A stretch of DNA of 64,000 nt from Halobaculum sp. MBLA0147 (GCF_041361345.1 NZ_JBGKAD010000003.1:124001-188000), one strand, 5' to 3'; numbered from the stretch's first letter, positions 26,260 to 34,412 are shown. The notes: a model not told the origin generated them from the sequence alone. Program-made: numbers and translations.

Positions 26260-27249
26260 CTACTCGTCGATCCGGGGGTCGAGACGCGTCGTCGCGACGT
26301 CTTTGAGGAAGGTGCCGAGGACGCCGGTGGCCGCGACGACGAGCGTGACACCGACGATCACCGGTAGGTCCCGGTTCTGGACCGACCGGAGGGTGAGGAG
26401 TCCGAACCCGGGCACGTCGAAGACGAACTCGATCACGACGACACCCAACACCAACACCCCGAGCAGGTTCGAGAGCACCAGCGAGAGGAGCGGGAGCGCG
26501 GCCACCCGGAGGACGTGTCGCGCGACCCGGGGCCGACTCGCTCCCTTCGCACGCACCACCTTGACGAACGTCTCGTCGCGGGTGTCGAGCACTCTCGTCC
26601 GGACGTACCGCGCCAGCGTCGCGATCAGTCCGGTCCCGAGCAACAGTGCGGGGAGCACCAGTTTCTCGAGGTTCTTCCTCGCCCACAGACCACGGTCCAA
26701 CTCGTAGCCGGTCAGTGTGAGGATGCCGAACTCCCACACCGCGACCGACAAGACGACGCTGGCGATCCAGAAGTTCGGGACGGCGTAGGTCGTGTACGAC
26801 ACCAGCGTCGCCACTCGCGAGAGAGAGTCGTCGTCTTCGAGCCCGGCGTACGTGCCGACGACGGTCCCTCCGAGTACCGCGACCGCGAGCCCCGGGAGTG
26901 TGTACTGGAGCGTGATCACGAGCCGTCGGGCGACGAGCGGGGTGACGAACTGCCCGGTGCGGTAGGAGACGCCGAGGTTCAGCGTCGCTACGCTCTGCAT
27001 CCAGGCGAGGTACCGGTCCAACACCGGCTCGTCGAGGTTCCGCGCCTCGCGGTAGCCGCGGAGAGCCTCCTCGACGGCCGCCGAGACGTTCTCGCCGCCC
27101 GCGAGTGCCGTCTGCGCAGCCTCGAACCTGATCAGCCCCTCGTTGGGGTCGTCCGTGAGCGCGACGAACGCGAAGGCGACGGAGACGACGGCCCACAGCG
27201 CGACGAACGAGAGGAGTGCACGACGGAGGAGCCACCACCGTCGCGTCAT
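26260..27249 (-). CDS. ABC transporter permease, DppB/OppB-like
   Basis: 329 residues from ATG 27249, whose TRRWWLLRRALLSF start is typical. Six hydrophobic segments. LNLGVSYRTGQFVTPLVARRLVITLQYTL, hallmark LGVSYRTGQ..V, and the EAA-like KVVRAKGASRPRVARHVLRVAALPLLS are DppB features. In-frame upstream codons are open and acidic but contain no start codon. It forms the membrane channel with the gene at 24705; the substrate is presumably peptide or nickel-type. ATPase partner not visible in the window. Confidence 0.85.
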   Translation of the reverse strand: MTRRWWLLRRALLSFVALWAVVSVAFAFVALTDDPNEGLIRFEAAQTALAGGENVSAAVEEALRGYREARNLDEPVLDRYLAWMQSVATLNLGVSYRTGQFVTPLVARRLVITLQYTLPGLAVAVLGGTVVGTYAGLEDDDSLSRVATLVSYTTYAVPNFWIASVVLSVAVWEFGILTLTGYELDRGLWARKNLEKLVLPALLLGTGLIATLARYVRTRVLDTRDETFVKVVRAKGASRPRVARHVLRVAALPLLSLVLSNLLGVLVLGVVVIEFVFDVPGFGLLTLRSVQNRDLPVIVGVTLVVAATGVLGTFLKDVATTRLDPRIDE

Positions 27250-27621
27250 CGTCTCTCTCCGACAGCTACCGCCGTCACGGTGTGTCGTCTCGTCGGTCGT
27301 CTCACCGTCTTCGGTCGCGTCGTCTCGCGAGTGGCTCGCCGCTCCGTCGTCTCGAGGCCGTGTGTCGTGACCGTCGGACGCCGGCCACGAGCGGTTCGGG
27401 TTCGGGGGACCATCTGTGAGCGCCGACCGGCAGTGTCGGAACCCCCCGACTAAAACACTGTGCCGGCGACCACCCGACTGTCGGCGAAACGAGACGACAC
27501 CGTGTGAGGTGGTCACGCCAGCGAGTGGGGACCGGATCGGACGAAGGCGGCGGAGAGGGCCGCTCCCGCGGCTGTGTCCTCGGTCGGGAGGTCGGAGACC
27601 GAACCGAACTCGGCGGACGGC
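27250..27621. other. intergenic region without a supported gene
   Basis: 372 bp between the dppB-like start and the small membrane gene. Short ORFs here have atypical codon use. It contains an imperfect inverted repeat near 27431-27472 and a TTTTAGT stretch on the minus strand that may serve as a promoter element for the permease pair. Confidence 0.4.
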
Positions 27622-27864
27622 TCAGTCGTCGACCGCCTCGACGCGGTCCGTCTGCTCGTCGCCGGCGGCGTCCGCGTCGGGTGCCGACATCCCAGTCATT
27701 CGGTCGGCCCGCTCCTCGTAGGCGACCGCCATCGCTCCACAGACGAGCGACAGCGTGCCGAACAGGGCTCGCCGTCGGTCTTCGCCGACGATCGACAGTG
27801 CCGCGAACGCACCCGTCAACGCACCCAACAGGTACGCCCGGGCTCGTGCTGTCGGGAGTGTCAC
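27622..27864 (-). CDS. small two-helix membrane protein
   Basis: 80 residues from GTG 27864. Segments about 10-26 (AYLLGALTGAFAALSIVG) and 32-48 (ALFGTLSLVCGAMAVAY) are hydrophobic and separated by a GEDRRR turn. The tail is acidic (APDADAAGDEQTDRVEAVDD). No domain recognised. Codon bias supports coding. Divergent from the DUF4112 gene. Confidence 0.55.
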   Translation of the reverse strand: MTLPTARARAYLLGALTGAFAALSIVGEDRRRALFGTLSLVCGAMAVAYEERADRMTGMSAPDADAAGDEQTDRVEAVDD

Positions 27865-28009
27865 GCCCGCCCGTTCTCGCCGGAGTGGCTTGACTGCTCG
27901 GGATTCCGCGCACTCCGTGTCGTTCTGCAGATCCGACTCGTGACGACGAGACCCGTCGGAACGCCGTCGGACCGGTACGTTTTCCCCTCGGGCGTCGGAT
28001 ACCGGGCGT

Positions 28010-29323
28010 ATGTCGCGATCCGCCGGAACGGGGTCGGGCGGCGGGATCAGCGTGGAGAACGGGACCGACGAGCGACGCGTGGTCGAGATCGGGCCCATCG
28101 GCGGCGACACGACGGAGCGGACCGTCGAGCCACGGGGAGCGTTCGTCTGGGGAGAGACCCCCGACGACCGGTTCGACCTCGAGGTGTCGACCGACGAGCA
28201 CTGGGCCGTCGTCGAGGTCGACGCCGGGACGGACCCGAACGGGATCACTGTCCGCCTGACACGGTCCGGTGTGGTCGTCGATCACCCGGGTGACGTAGAG
28301 GGCCCCGACGACACACCGAACTCCGAACACGACCCGACGGGCGACGTGACTACGGACGATCCCTGGGGAGACGGTGCGGAGTCCGCGAGCGAACGTGGGA
28401 TCGACCTGCTCGGTGGCGGGTCGCCCGACGAGACGACGAGCGGGCCCGAGTCGCCGTCCAGTCGGTCGCCCCCCGACTCACGGCACGGTGATGGGTCGGA
28501 CGACGACGCCGTCAGTCGGTCCGGCGAGTCCGTCGACACGTCGTCACCCGGCGCTTCTACGTCGTCGGGTGGCGCCGAATCACCCCACGACCCCGCGTCA
28601 CCTGGTTCCGAGTCCACGAGCGAGTCCCAGTCGCCGTCGTCGACCAGTCACGAGCGCGAACGGGTGCCTGAGGCCGACACGGACGACGACGAGACGGAAC
28701 ACGCGTCGCAGTCCGACACGAGAGGTGACGAGACCCACGCGTCTCCGGGGACCGACACGAACGGCGTGGCGGAGACCCCGTCGGAGCCAGCCTCGCGGAC
28801 CGCCCAGTCTGCCGGGACGGACGCCGCCGCCGAAGCGACCACGGCCGTCGCGGACCCGGACGCCCCCACACCCGACGCGGCGCGCGAGGCGTTCGAGCGG
28901 ACGACCGCGATCGACGAACGCCTGGACGAGTTGGAGCGGCGTGCGGTGTGGCTCGACGAGGAGTTCCGGATCCCGCTGACGAACACACGAGTCGGTGTCT
29001 CCTCGATCGTCGGGCTGCTGCCGGGCGCCGGTGACGGGCTGATGTTCCTCGTCGCCCTGTCGTTGGTGTACCACGGACTGCGACTCGGTGCGCCGACGCG
29101 GACCTTACTGTGGATGTCGGTGGTACTCACGGTCGAGTTCGCGGTCTCTGTCGTCCCGGTGGTGGGTGACCTCGTCGGGCTCCTCTGGTCGGCGAACGTC
29201 CAGAACGTCGGGTACCTCCGCGCGAACCGCGAGTCACTGGACGGCTCGACCAACTGGGTGTTCGTCCTGCTGTTGTGTTCGCCCTGGATCGTGACGCTTC
29301 TCGCGGTGGTGAGTCTCCTGTGA
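28010..29323 (+). CDS. DUF4112 membrane protein with long disordered region
   Basis: 437 residues from ATG. Residues 1-90 form a small beta-rich domain (VVEIGPIGGDT..RTVEPRGAFVWGE). Residues about 90-300 are a Ser/Asp/Pro/Thr/Glu-rich linker. The C-terminal part has the DUF4112 hallmarks VWLDEEFRIPLTNTRVG, LLPGAGDGL and VPVVGDLVGLLW, with three or four hydrophobic segments. Function of DUF4112 is unknown. Overlaps the next gene by GTGA, so the two are co-translated. Confidence 0.75.
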   Translation: MSRSAGTGSGGGISVENGTDERRVVEIGPIGGDTTERTVEPRGAFVWGETPDDRFDLEVSTDEHWAVVEVDAGTDPNGITVRLTRSGVVVDHPGDVEGPDDTPNSEHDPTGDVTTDDPWGDGAESASERGIDLLGGGSPDETTSGPESPSSRSPPDSRHGDGSDDDAVSRSGESVDTSSPGASTSSGGAESPHDPASPGSESTSESQSPSSTSHERERVPEADTDDDETEHASQSDTRGDETHASPGTDTNGVAETPSEPASRTAQSAGTDAAAEATTAVADPDAPTPDAAREAFERTTAIDERLDELERRAVWLDEEFRIPLTNTRVGVSSIVGLLPGAGDGLMFLVALSLVYHGLRLGAPTRTLLWMSVVLTVEFAVSVVPVVGDLVGLLWSANVQNVGYLRANRESLDGSTNWVFVLLLCSPWIVTLLAVVSLL

Positions 29324-29805
29324 CGACGAGTACGCCCGGTTACTTCACGACGACCGAGACGACTCGATCCGAACCGGAGACACTCGTCGAGGGTCGGCTG
29401 TTCCTCACGGACACGGAACTCGTCTGTGGTGCGGGGACTGGACCCGTCACGAGTGGGTACGCGGGAGCGGTCGACGACCACGCCGGGTCGACACTCCGGC
29501 GACTGTTCGGGGGGCGACTCGATCCTCAGCAGTTCTCCCTCGACGACGCCCGCTCGCGCGAGCGGACCGTCGTCGTGCCCTTCGCGGCCGTCGACGATGT
29601 CGCGTCGGTGTCGTGGTCCGGGTCGGACCTGTCGGGCACGGACCAGACGTTCGCCGTCCGTGTCGAGACATCGCGCGTCGACGGGTCACTGCTGCTCCAG
29701 TTGGGGCACGGCACCCGCAACCGTGGGAGTGGTCGCGAGCGCCACGACCGACTCCGCACGCTCCTCGCCGTCTCCGCCGACGCGAGTCGGACGGGCAGGG
29801 AGTGA
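29320..29805 (+). CDS. hypothetical soluble protein coupled to the DUF4112 gene
   Basis: 161 residues from GTG 29320 inside the stop of the preceding gene. The strand pattern (ETLVEGRLFLTDTELVCG ... RTVVVPFAAVDDVASVSWSG) resembles a GRAM/PH-like fold, but I cannot assign a family. No signal peptide or membrane segment. The overlap implies a joint role with the DUF4112 membrane protein. Confidence 0.65.
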   Translation: MTTSTPGYFTTTETTRSEPETLVEGRLFLTDTELVCGAGTGPVTSGYAGAVDDHAGSTLRRLFGGRLDPQQFSLDDARSRERTVVVPFAAVDDVASVSWSGSDLSGTDQTFAVRVETSRVDGSLLLQLGHGTRNRGSGRERHDRLRTLLAVSADASRTGRE

Positions 29806-29919
29806 CTCCGGACGACCGGGTCGTCGAACTGATCTCGCTCCCTCTCTGGGTGCCGTAGAGTATCACTCGCAGTCTGAACCGCCCGGGAGGAGTCGTGCGG
29901 CGGAACGATTATACCGCCG

Positions 29920-29936
29920 TGTGCAAGAGTTGCACA
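29920..29936. promoter_or_regulatory. inverted repeat in RHH/PIN promoter (operator candidate)
   Basis: Arms TGTGCAA / TTGCACA around GAG, 4 nt before the ATG at 29941. A TATA-like GATTATACC lies just upstream (about 29907-29915). This fits autorepression by the ribbon-helix-helix antitoxin. Confidence 0.65.
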
Positions 29937-29940
29937 TCGA

Positions 29941-30303
29941 ATGAGTGCGAGTGACGATCCTCGGCGGGTTCACTTCCAGTCGCCGGAGTACCTCGTCGAC
30001 CGTTTGGACGCTATCGCGGAGTTGTTCGATACAGATCGGACGGAGCTGCTCGTCGAGGCGATTCGCGAGTACGTGGAGGAGACAGCGGAGAGTGAGACGT
30101 TTCGGGAACTCGTCGCACAGAAGTACTACGACGATCGGCTCGACTTCGAGACAGCCCAACAGTTGGTCGGTACCGAGGCCGCTCAGCGACTCCGACTTCT
30201 CAAGCGTGATCTCGACGAAGAACCGCTCGACATCGACCCCGCAGCCGCGGTCGACATCTACGACGGCGATCCGACGACGGTCGATACCGCAGACGACGGA
30301 TGA
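29941..30303 (+). CDS. ribbon-helix-helix antitoxin
   Basis: 120 residues. The N-terminal strand RRVHFQSPEYLVDRLDAIAELFDTDRTELLVEAIREYVEE is described by its RHH pattern: strand VHFQ, helix LVDRLDAIAEL, helix RTELLVEAIREYV. The rest is an acidic helix-rich tail suited to toxin binding. Its start follows the palindrome by 4 nt; its stop overlaps the PIN gene by ATGA. Likely a labile autorepressing antitoxin. Confidence 0.82.
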   Translation: MSASDDPRRVHFQSPEYLVDRLDAIAELFDTDRTELLVEAIREYVEETAESETFRELVAQKYYDDRLDFETAQQLVGTEAAQRLRLLKRDLDEEPLDIDPAAAVDIYDGDPTTVDTADDG

Positions 30304-30869
30304 CCGACCGGCGACTTCGAACCGTCGTCGCCGACACCAGTGGTCTCGTCAGTCTCGCCGTCCCCCGTGCGGACGACGCCGTCGGAACCGACCTCCCCGA
30401 CCCACTTCGGATCTTCCTCACCTCGTGTGATGTGACGGTGCCACGAGAGGTGGTCACAGAACTCCGCGACATCGCAGAGTACCGGGACATCCACGCCGCA
30501 GCCGCGAGCAACGTACTCGACGCTCGGGAGCACTACGCCGTCGAAGACCCGTACGAACGAGACGAGACGCCAGACTCACGACCGGCGTTCGGTCTCGACG
30601 AGGGTGAGACCGACGGGGTCGTCCTCGCGAACGCCGTTCCCGTCGACGGGTTTCTCACGGACGAGTTCGGTGGGACCAACTTCCCGTTGATCCACGCCGT
30701 TCTCCAGGGCCCTCGGGTCGTCCCGACTCCCCGGTTCGTCGCCGACTACGCCAGGAACGGACACATGGACCTCGAGGTGGCACGGAAGCTGATCACGGCC
30801 ATCGGCGAGCACCGAAGCTGGGAGAACAGCCCCTACGTCACACGGCTGCTCCAGCAGCTCGCGACGTGA
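30300..30869 (+). CDS. PIN-domain toxin (DUF3368-like)
   Basis: 189 residues, longer than standard VapC. Acidic active-site candidates: Asp12 (VVADTSGL), Glu54 (EVVTEL), the GLDEGETDGVVLA segment (99-109) and Asp121 (FLTDEFGG). GLDEGE..GVVLA resembles the DUF3368 group. It has an extra helical C-terminus (about 150-189). Ribonuclease activity is inferred from the fold. Overlaps its antitoxin by 4 bp. Confidence 0.78.
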   Translation: MTDRRLRTVVADTSGLVSLAVPRADDAVGTDLPDPLRIFLTSCDVTVPREVVTELRDIAEYRDIHAAAASNVLDAREHYAVEDPYERDETPDSRPAFGLDEGETDGVVLANAVPVDGFLTDEFGGTNFPLIHAVLQGPRVVPTPRFVADYARNGHMDLEVARKLITAIGEHRSWENSPYVTRLLQQLAT

Positions 30870-31246
30870 ACGAACGTGGGTGCCTCGGGGACCCTCTCTC
30901 TCGTGCAGTGTCGGCTCCCCCTACCGGTACGGTCTCGGTCACACTACACTGTGTCTTTTCACATTAACAGTGAGTGCTGCTCGTCGTCACGTATCCCTTC
31001 TGCCCCCGCCGTAGCGTCGTCGAACCCGGATATTCGGCGTTTGTAAACCGTATAGGGCGATAGAGAATGGTGTTCTCGCAGGGGGAGAGACCACATCCTG
31101 TCAGTACATCCGTGACGTGCAGTGTCGATCGAGTCCGATCGGGCCGAGTAGGGTGGTTCCAACCAGACACCACCTTCCGGGACGGTGATCTGGGTGGCTA
31201 CGAAGATGGGTGACGGTGAGGAGGGCACACGTGCTCGTGGGCAACA
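30870..31246. other. intergenic region of unusual composition, no supported gene
   Basis: 377 bp between two toxin-antitoxin loci. It is AT-richer than its surroundings (for example TTTTCACATTAACAG near 30956 and GTTTGTAAACCGTATAGGGC near 31043). A minus-strand frame is open through it but lacks the genome's codon bias. It may be a relic of a mobile or foreign segment; nothing in it could be identified. Confidence 0.4.
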
Positions 31247-31495
31247 ATGGCTAACGGGATGAAGATCGATGCCGACGAACTCCAGACGAACGAGACCGAC
31301 GACCGGGGCCGGGTGTATCTCGGCACCGAGTACGCGAACAAACGGGTCACGGTGGCCGTCGTCGAGGTCGAGTCCGAGACTCCCGACGAGGCGGAACTGG
31401 CCGCCGCGCACCGTGAGGCGTCTGAAAGCGCGGGTAGTCTCGCGGACGAGTGGGACTGCACTTCGGACGAAGCGTGGTCGGAACTTGACGGGTGA
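31247..31495 (+). CDS. AbrB-like antitoxin, partner MazF truncated
   Basis: 82 residues (a second ATG at 31259 is also possible). KIDADELQTNETDDRGRVYLGTEYANKRVTVAVVEVE, hallmark DDRGRVYLG..Y..KRVTVAV, matches the swapped-hairpin AbrB/SpoVT type of antitoxin. The acidic C-terminal tail (DEWDCTSDEAWSELDG) is the usual toxin-binding part. Its TGA overlaps the toxin GTG (GTGA), but the toxin is only a fragment. Likely an orphan antitoxin. Confidence 0.68.
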   Translation: MANGMKIDADELQTNETDDRGRVYLGTEYANKRVTVAVVEVESETPDEAELAAAHREASESAGSLADEWDCTSDEAWSELDG

Positions 31496-31600
31496 GTGAC
31501 GGCCCCGAGATTCGGCGCGGTGACGTCGTCGTCGTCCGACTCGACCCTCCCGAGGAGACGTCGTCGCGTCGCCCCCGACCCGCCGTACCACTCCTTTCGG
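31492..31600 (+). pseudogene. mazF/pemK toxin remnant
   Basis: From GTG 31492: EIRRGDVVVVRLDPPEE then RPRPAVP. This is the N-terminal strand and the RPAV motif of MazF endoribonucleases. After about 35 codons the similarity ends at AT-rich sequence around 31595-31650, and the frame then runs out of phase into the MFS gene. The central and C-terminal catalytic regions are missing, so no active toxin can be made. Confidence 0.6.
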
Positions 31601-31669
31601 TGCAAGTATTACGAAAACCCGAGACACGCATAAGACAACGGTCATGTCGCCTCGATAGCCACCACCGGT

Positions 31670-32935
31670 GTGGCGTCTCGACGTTCGGCCGTCCGGTCGC
31701 GTCTCCCGTCGGTGAGTGTCCTGCAGTACTACCTCTACAAGTCGACGGAGGCGGTGGAGTTCTACCGCCCGATCATGTACCTCTTCTTCATCTCGCGGGG
31801 ACTGGGGTTCACGGAGATCGCGATCCTCGAGGCGACGTACAACCTGACCACGGTGCTCGGCGAGATCCCGACCGGCTACGTCGGCGATCGCGTCGGTCGC
31901 CGCAACAGTCTCCTGATCGGCACGGTGCTGGTCTCGGTGACGTTGGTCGGGATCGGACTGGCCGGTTCCTTCGCGTCGCTCGTGGTGCTGTACGTCTGCT
32001 GGTCGACGGGGTACAACTTCCGGTCGGGGAGCGAAGACGCGTGGCTGTACGACACGCTCACCGACGACGACTCCGACGACGAGTTCGCACGAGTGCGAGG
32101 GCGCGGTGAGTCCGTCTCGCTGGCGGTCGGGGCGGGCGCCGCAATCACCGGGGGCTACCTCGGTAGCCTCGACCTGTCGTACCCGTGGTTCGTCGCCGCA
32201 GCGGTCACGGCGGTCGGGGCGGTCGTCCTCGTCACCGTCGACGAACCGGCGAGCTACGAGGACGCCGAGACGACGGCCCTGACCTTCCCTCGGGCGCTCT
32301 CGATCGTCCGGGAGACGGTCTCGGGACGGACCCTCCGTGCGTTCGTGCTCTACTACTACGTCCTCTACGCGGCGGTGACGTACCTCGTGTTCGTGTTCCT
32401 CCAGCCGATCTTCGAGACCGTCGTCCTCGGGTTCGGCGTCCCGGCGTCGCGCGTCGAGTCACTGCTCGGAGTGTTCTACGCCGTGTACAGCCTCGTCGGG
32501 GCGGGCGTGAGCTACTGCGCCGGGGCGATCCGCGACCGGATCGGTCTCCGAACCTGGTTCTTGTGGCTCCCGTTCGTCGTCGGCGGGGCGTTGGTGGGAA
32601 TGTACTTCCTCCCCGTGCTGGCGCTGCCGACGTTCGTGGTGGTGCGTGGCCTCTCGGACGTGACCCGCACGTTCGCCGGGCAGTACGTCAACGATCGGGT
32701 CGCGACCCTCGGCCGCGCGACGGTTCTCAGCGGGATGGCGATGGTCAGCGGGCTGGCGGTCGTCCCGTTCCAGCTCGGCAGCGGTGTCCTCTCGGACGCC
32801 GTCTCGCCGCTGTTCGCGCTCGCCGTCGCCGGTGGTATTCTGGTCGTCTGTGCGGCCCTGATCCGCCTGTGGGAGCCGCCAGTCGAGCCGGACGTTGATG
32901 AGAGCGCCGGTGGCGGGAGCGAGCACGGGGTGTAG
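31670..32935 (+). CDS. MFS transporter
   Basis: 421 residues from GTG. Twelve hydrophobic segments. The signature GYVGDRVGRRNSLLIG lies after helix 2. The start SVSVLQYYLYKSTEAVEFYRPIMYLFF, hallmark YYLYKSTEAVEFYRP, is shared by a haloarchaeal MFS group of unknown substrate. It begins about 70 bp after the mazF fragment and may have arrived with the rearrangement that cut that gene. Confidence 0.8.
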   Translation: MASRRSAVRSRLPSVSVLQYYLYKSTEAVEFYRPIMYLFFISRGLGFTEIAILEATYNLTTVLGEIPTGYVGDRVGRRNSLLIGTVLVSVTLVGIGLAGSFASLVVLYVCWSTGYNFRSGSEDAWLYDTLTDDDSDDEFARVRGRGESVSLAVGAGAAITGGYLGSLDLSYPWFVAAAVTAVGAVVLVTVDEPASYEDAETTALTFPRALSIVRETVSGRTLRAFVLYYYVLYAAVTYLVFVFLQPIFETVVLGFGVPASRVESLLGVFYAVYSLVGAGVSYCAGAIRDRIGLRTWFLWLPFVVGGALVGMYFLPVLALPTFVVVRGLSDVTRTFAGQYVNDRVATLGRATVLSGMAMVSGLAVVPFQLGSGVLSDAVSPLFALAVAGGILVVCAALIRLWEPPVEPDVDESAGGGSEHGV

Positions 32936-33047
32936 TTCTCCGGAGACCGAGGACGACACAGCCACGGGTGACGAGCGAATCATCGGCCACGGGAACCACC
33001 GCATTGAAACGCCCGGTGAGCGAACCGCACGACGACGATCACCACCG

Positions 33048-34112
33048 ATGAGTGACCCGAACCAGCGACCGACGCCGGGCCGTCTCCGCGACAGCATCCG
33101 AGCGGGGACCCACGACGAGACGGTCGCGTATCTCGACCGGCTCGCGGACGCCGACGCCGACACTCGCAAGCGGATCCTCCGGGCCGTGCGGGAGGTCGCC
33201 GACGAGGACCCGACCAGTCTCGACGGACTGGCGGAGCCACTCGCGGCGTTCCTGACCGACGAGGAGCGCGCCGTCCGGTTGACGACCGCGAAGACACTGG
33301 TCGCCGTCGCCGAACACGACCCCGACGGCGTGGTCCCGGTCGTCGACACGCTGGCAGCTCGGTTGGCCGACGAGACGGCGTTCTACTACGTCCGGGCGCG
33401 GTGTGCGGAGGCGTTGGGGTACGTCGCCGTCGAGCGGCCGGACGCGGTGGCGGACCCGGCGACGCTGGCGGACCTCCGGGTCGGGTTGTCGTTCGACCAG
33501 CGTGAGGTGCGCGAGAAACTGGCGAAGGCGCTGGCCCACGTCGCACTCGGGGACCCGAGTCGCCTCCGCCACCAGGTCGCGTCGCTGGCCGACCACCTCG
33601 GGGACGACGCCGACCTCGTGCGCTACCACCTCTGTACGGCGCTCGTCGTGATCGGCTGTGAGTACCCCGAACGCCTCGACGAGGCCGAGTCGGCGCTCCG
33701 GGACCGACTGGCAGCGGAGGAGCCAGACGAGGACCCGTACGTCCGCGGACGGGCGGCAGAGGCCCTCGGGCTGTTGGCCGGATCGGAGGCGGGACTCACG
33801 TCGGTGCCCGACCTCGACGTCGTCCCGAGCGACGACGACCCGCCGTCGTTCCTCACCGACCGCCTCGGCTTCTGTCGGTCGCGACGTCACGGGGCGCCGG
33901 CCGGATCGTCGGAGACGGCCGAGGCGAGTGAGTCCTCCGAGCCGTCCGAGTCGTCGACAGCCAGCGTGGGCACGGTCGCCTCCGTCCGCGAGGGCACCGA
34001 GGCGGTCGTCGCCGAGATGACCGCCCCAGACGGCGAGGAGTGTCCGAGTTGTGGATTGACGCTGCCCAACGGCGGACCGCCGACGTGTCCGGGGTGTGGC
34101 GCTCCACGCTGA
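33048..34112 (+). CDS. HEAT-repeat protein with C-terminal zinc ribbon
   Basis: 354 residues from ATG 33048. Residues about 20-245 are successive helical pairs (AVRLTTAKTLVAVAEHDPDGV, VRARCAEALGYVAVERPDAV, VREKLAKALAHVALGDPSRL), the pattern of HEAT/armadillo-like repeats. A Ser/Glu-rich linker follows. The end is CPSCGLTLPNGGPPTCPGCG, two CxxC pairs of a zinc ribbon. Probably a scaffold for protein-protein contacts. No neighbour gives it a function. Confidence 0.78.
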   Translation: MSDPNQRPTPGRLRDSIRAGTHDETVAYLDRLADADADTRKRILRAVREVADEDPTSLDGLAEPLAAFLTDEERAVRLTTAKTLVAVAEHDPDGVVPVVDTLAARLADETAFYYVRARCAEALGYVAVERPDAVADPATLADLRVGLSFDQREVREKLAKALAHVALGDPSRLRHQVASLADHLGDDADLVRYHLCTALVVIGCEYPERLDEAESALRDRLAAEEPDEDPYVRGRAAEALGLLAGSEAGLTSVPDLDVVPSDDDPPSFLTDRLGFCRSRRHGAPAGSSETAEASESSEPSESSTASVGTVASVREGTEAVVAEMTAPDGEECPSCGLTLPNGGPPTCPGCGAPR

Positions 34113-34242
34113 CTCGCGGCGTGACGCCAGCGACTGCTCCCGGGTCCGGCGTCGTGTGACCGTCCGCCCGGCCGGCCCCCGAGCGTGCGACCGTCGGTTT
34201 CTTCCGGCCAATCCGCCGTGTGGTCGGAAGGTACTTGTACGC

Positions 34243-34258
34243 TTTAGGAACGCCTAAA
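34243..34258. promoter_or_regulatory. DtxR/SirR-type iron operator 1
   Basis: TTTAGG-AACG-CCTAAA, a perfect 6+6 palindrome. It ends 4 nt before the GTG at 34263. Identical arms and identical spacing to the start codon occur at 36469 and 38701. The upstream CTTGTACG is also shared with operator 2. Confidence 0.85.
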
Positions 34259-34262
34259 CCGT

Positions 34263-34412
34263 GTGACAGAGGACACCGGTCGACTGGTGAGGCCGACACG
34301 ACGGTGCAGTGTGGGGGACGACGGCTGGGTCGTCGTCGAGGAGCACTGCCGGATGTGGGACAGTGTCCGGTGTGAGAGACACGGCGCCGGTACCGTGGGG
34401 GTGCTCGGATAG
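34263..34412 (+). CDS. 49-residue Cys/His-containing leader protein of the iron operon
   Basis: A short ORF too small for routine callers. GTG at 34263 lies exactly 4 nt after the iron operator, the same spacing as in the two binding-protein genes, which argues it is the true start of this unit. The stop TAG (34410-34412) directly abuts the permease ATG (34413). Residues Cys15, His28, Cys29, Cys37 and His40 could form a metal site. No family recognised. It could be an iron-sensing regulator, a small permease partner, or a translated leader that couples translation. The spacing and abutment are seen; the role is inferred. Confidence 0.6.
   Translation: MTEDTGRLVRPTRRCSVGDDGWVVVEEHCRMWDSVRCERHGAGTVGVLG

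Noticed and set aside
27250-27412. N-terminal extension of the DppB-like permease, or a separate small gene starting at 27412
   Set aside because: The permease frame has no start codon upstream of ATG 27249, and the alternative ORF has atypical codon use.
30959-31645. 228-codon minus-strand frame across the odd intergenic region
   Set aside because: Covers the antitoxin/mazF locus antisense, weak codon bias, and no recognisable family; I could not confirm it as transposase debris.
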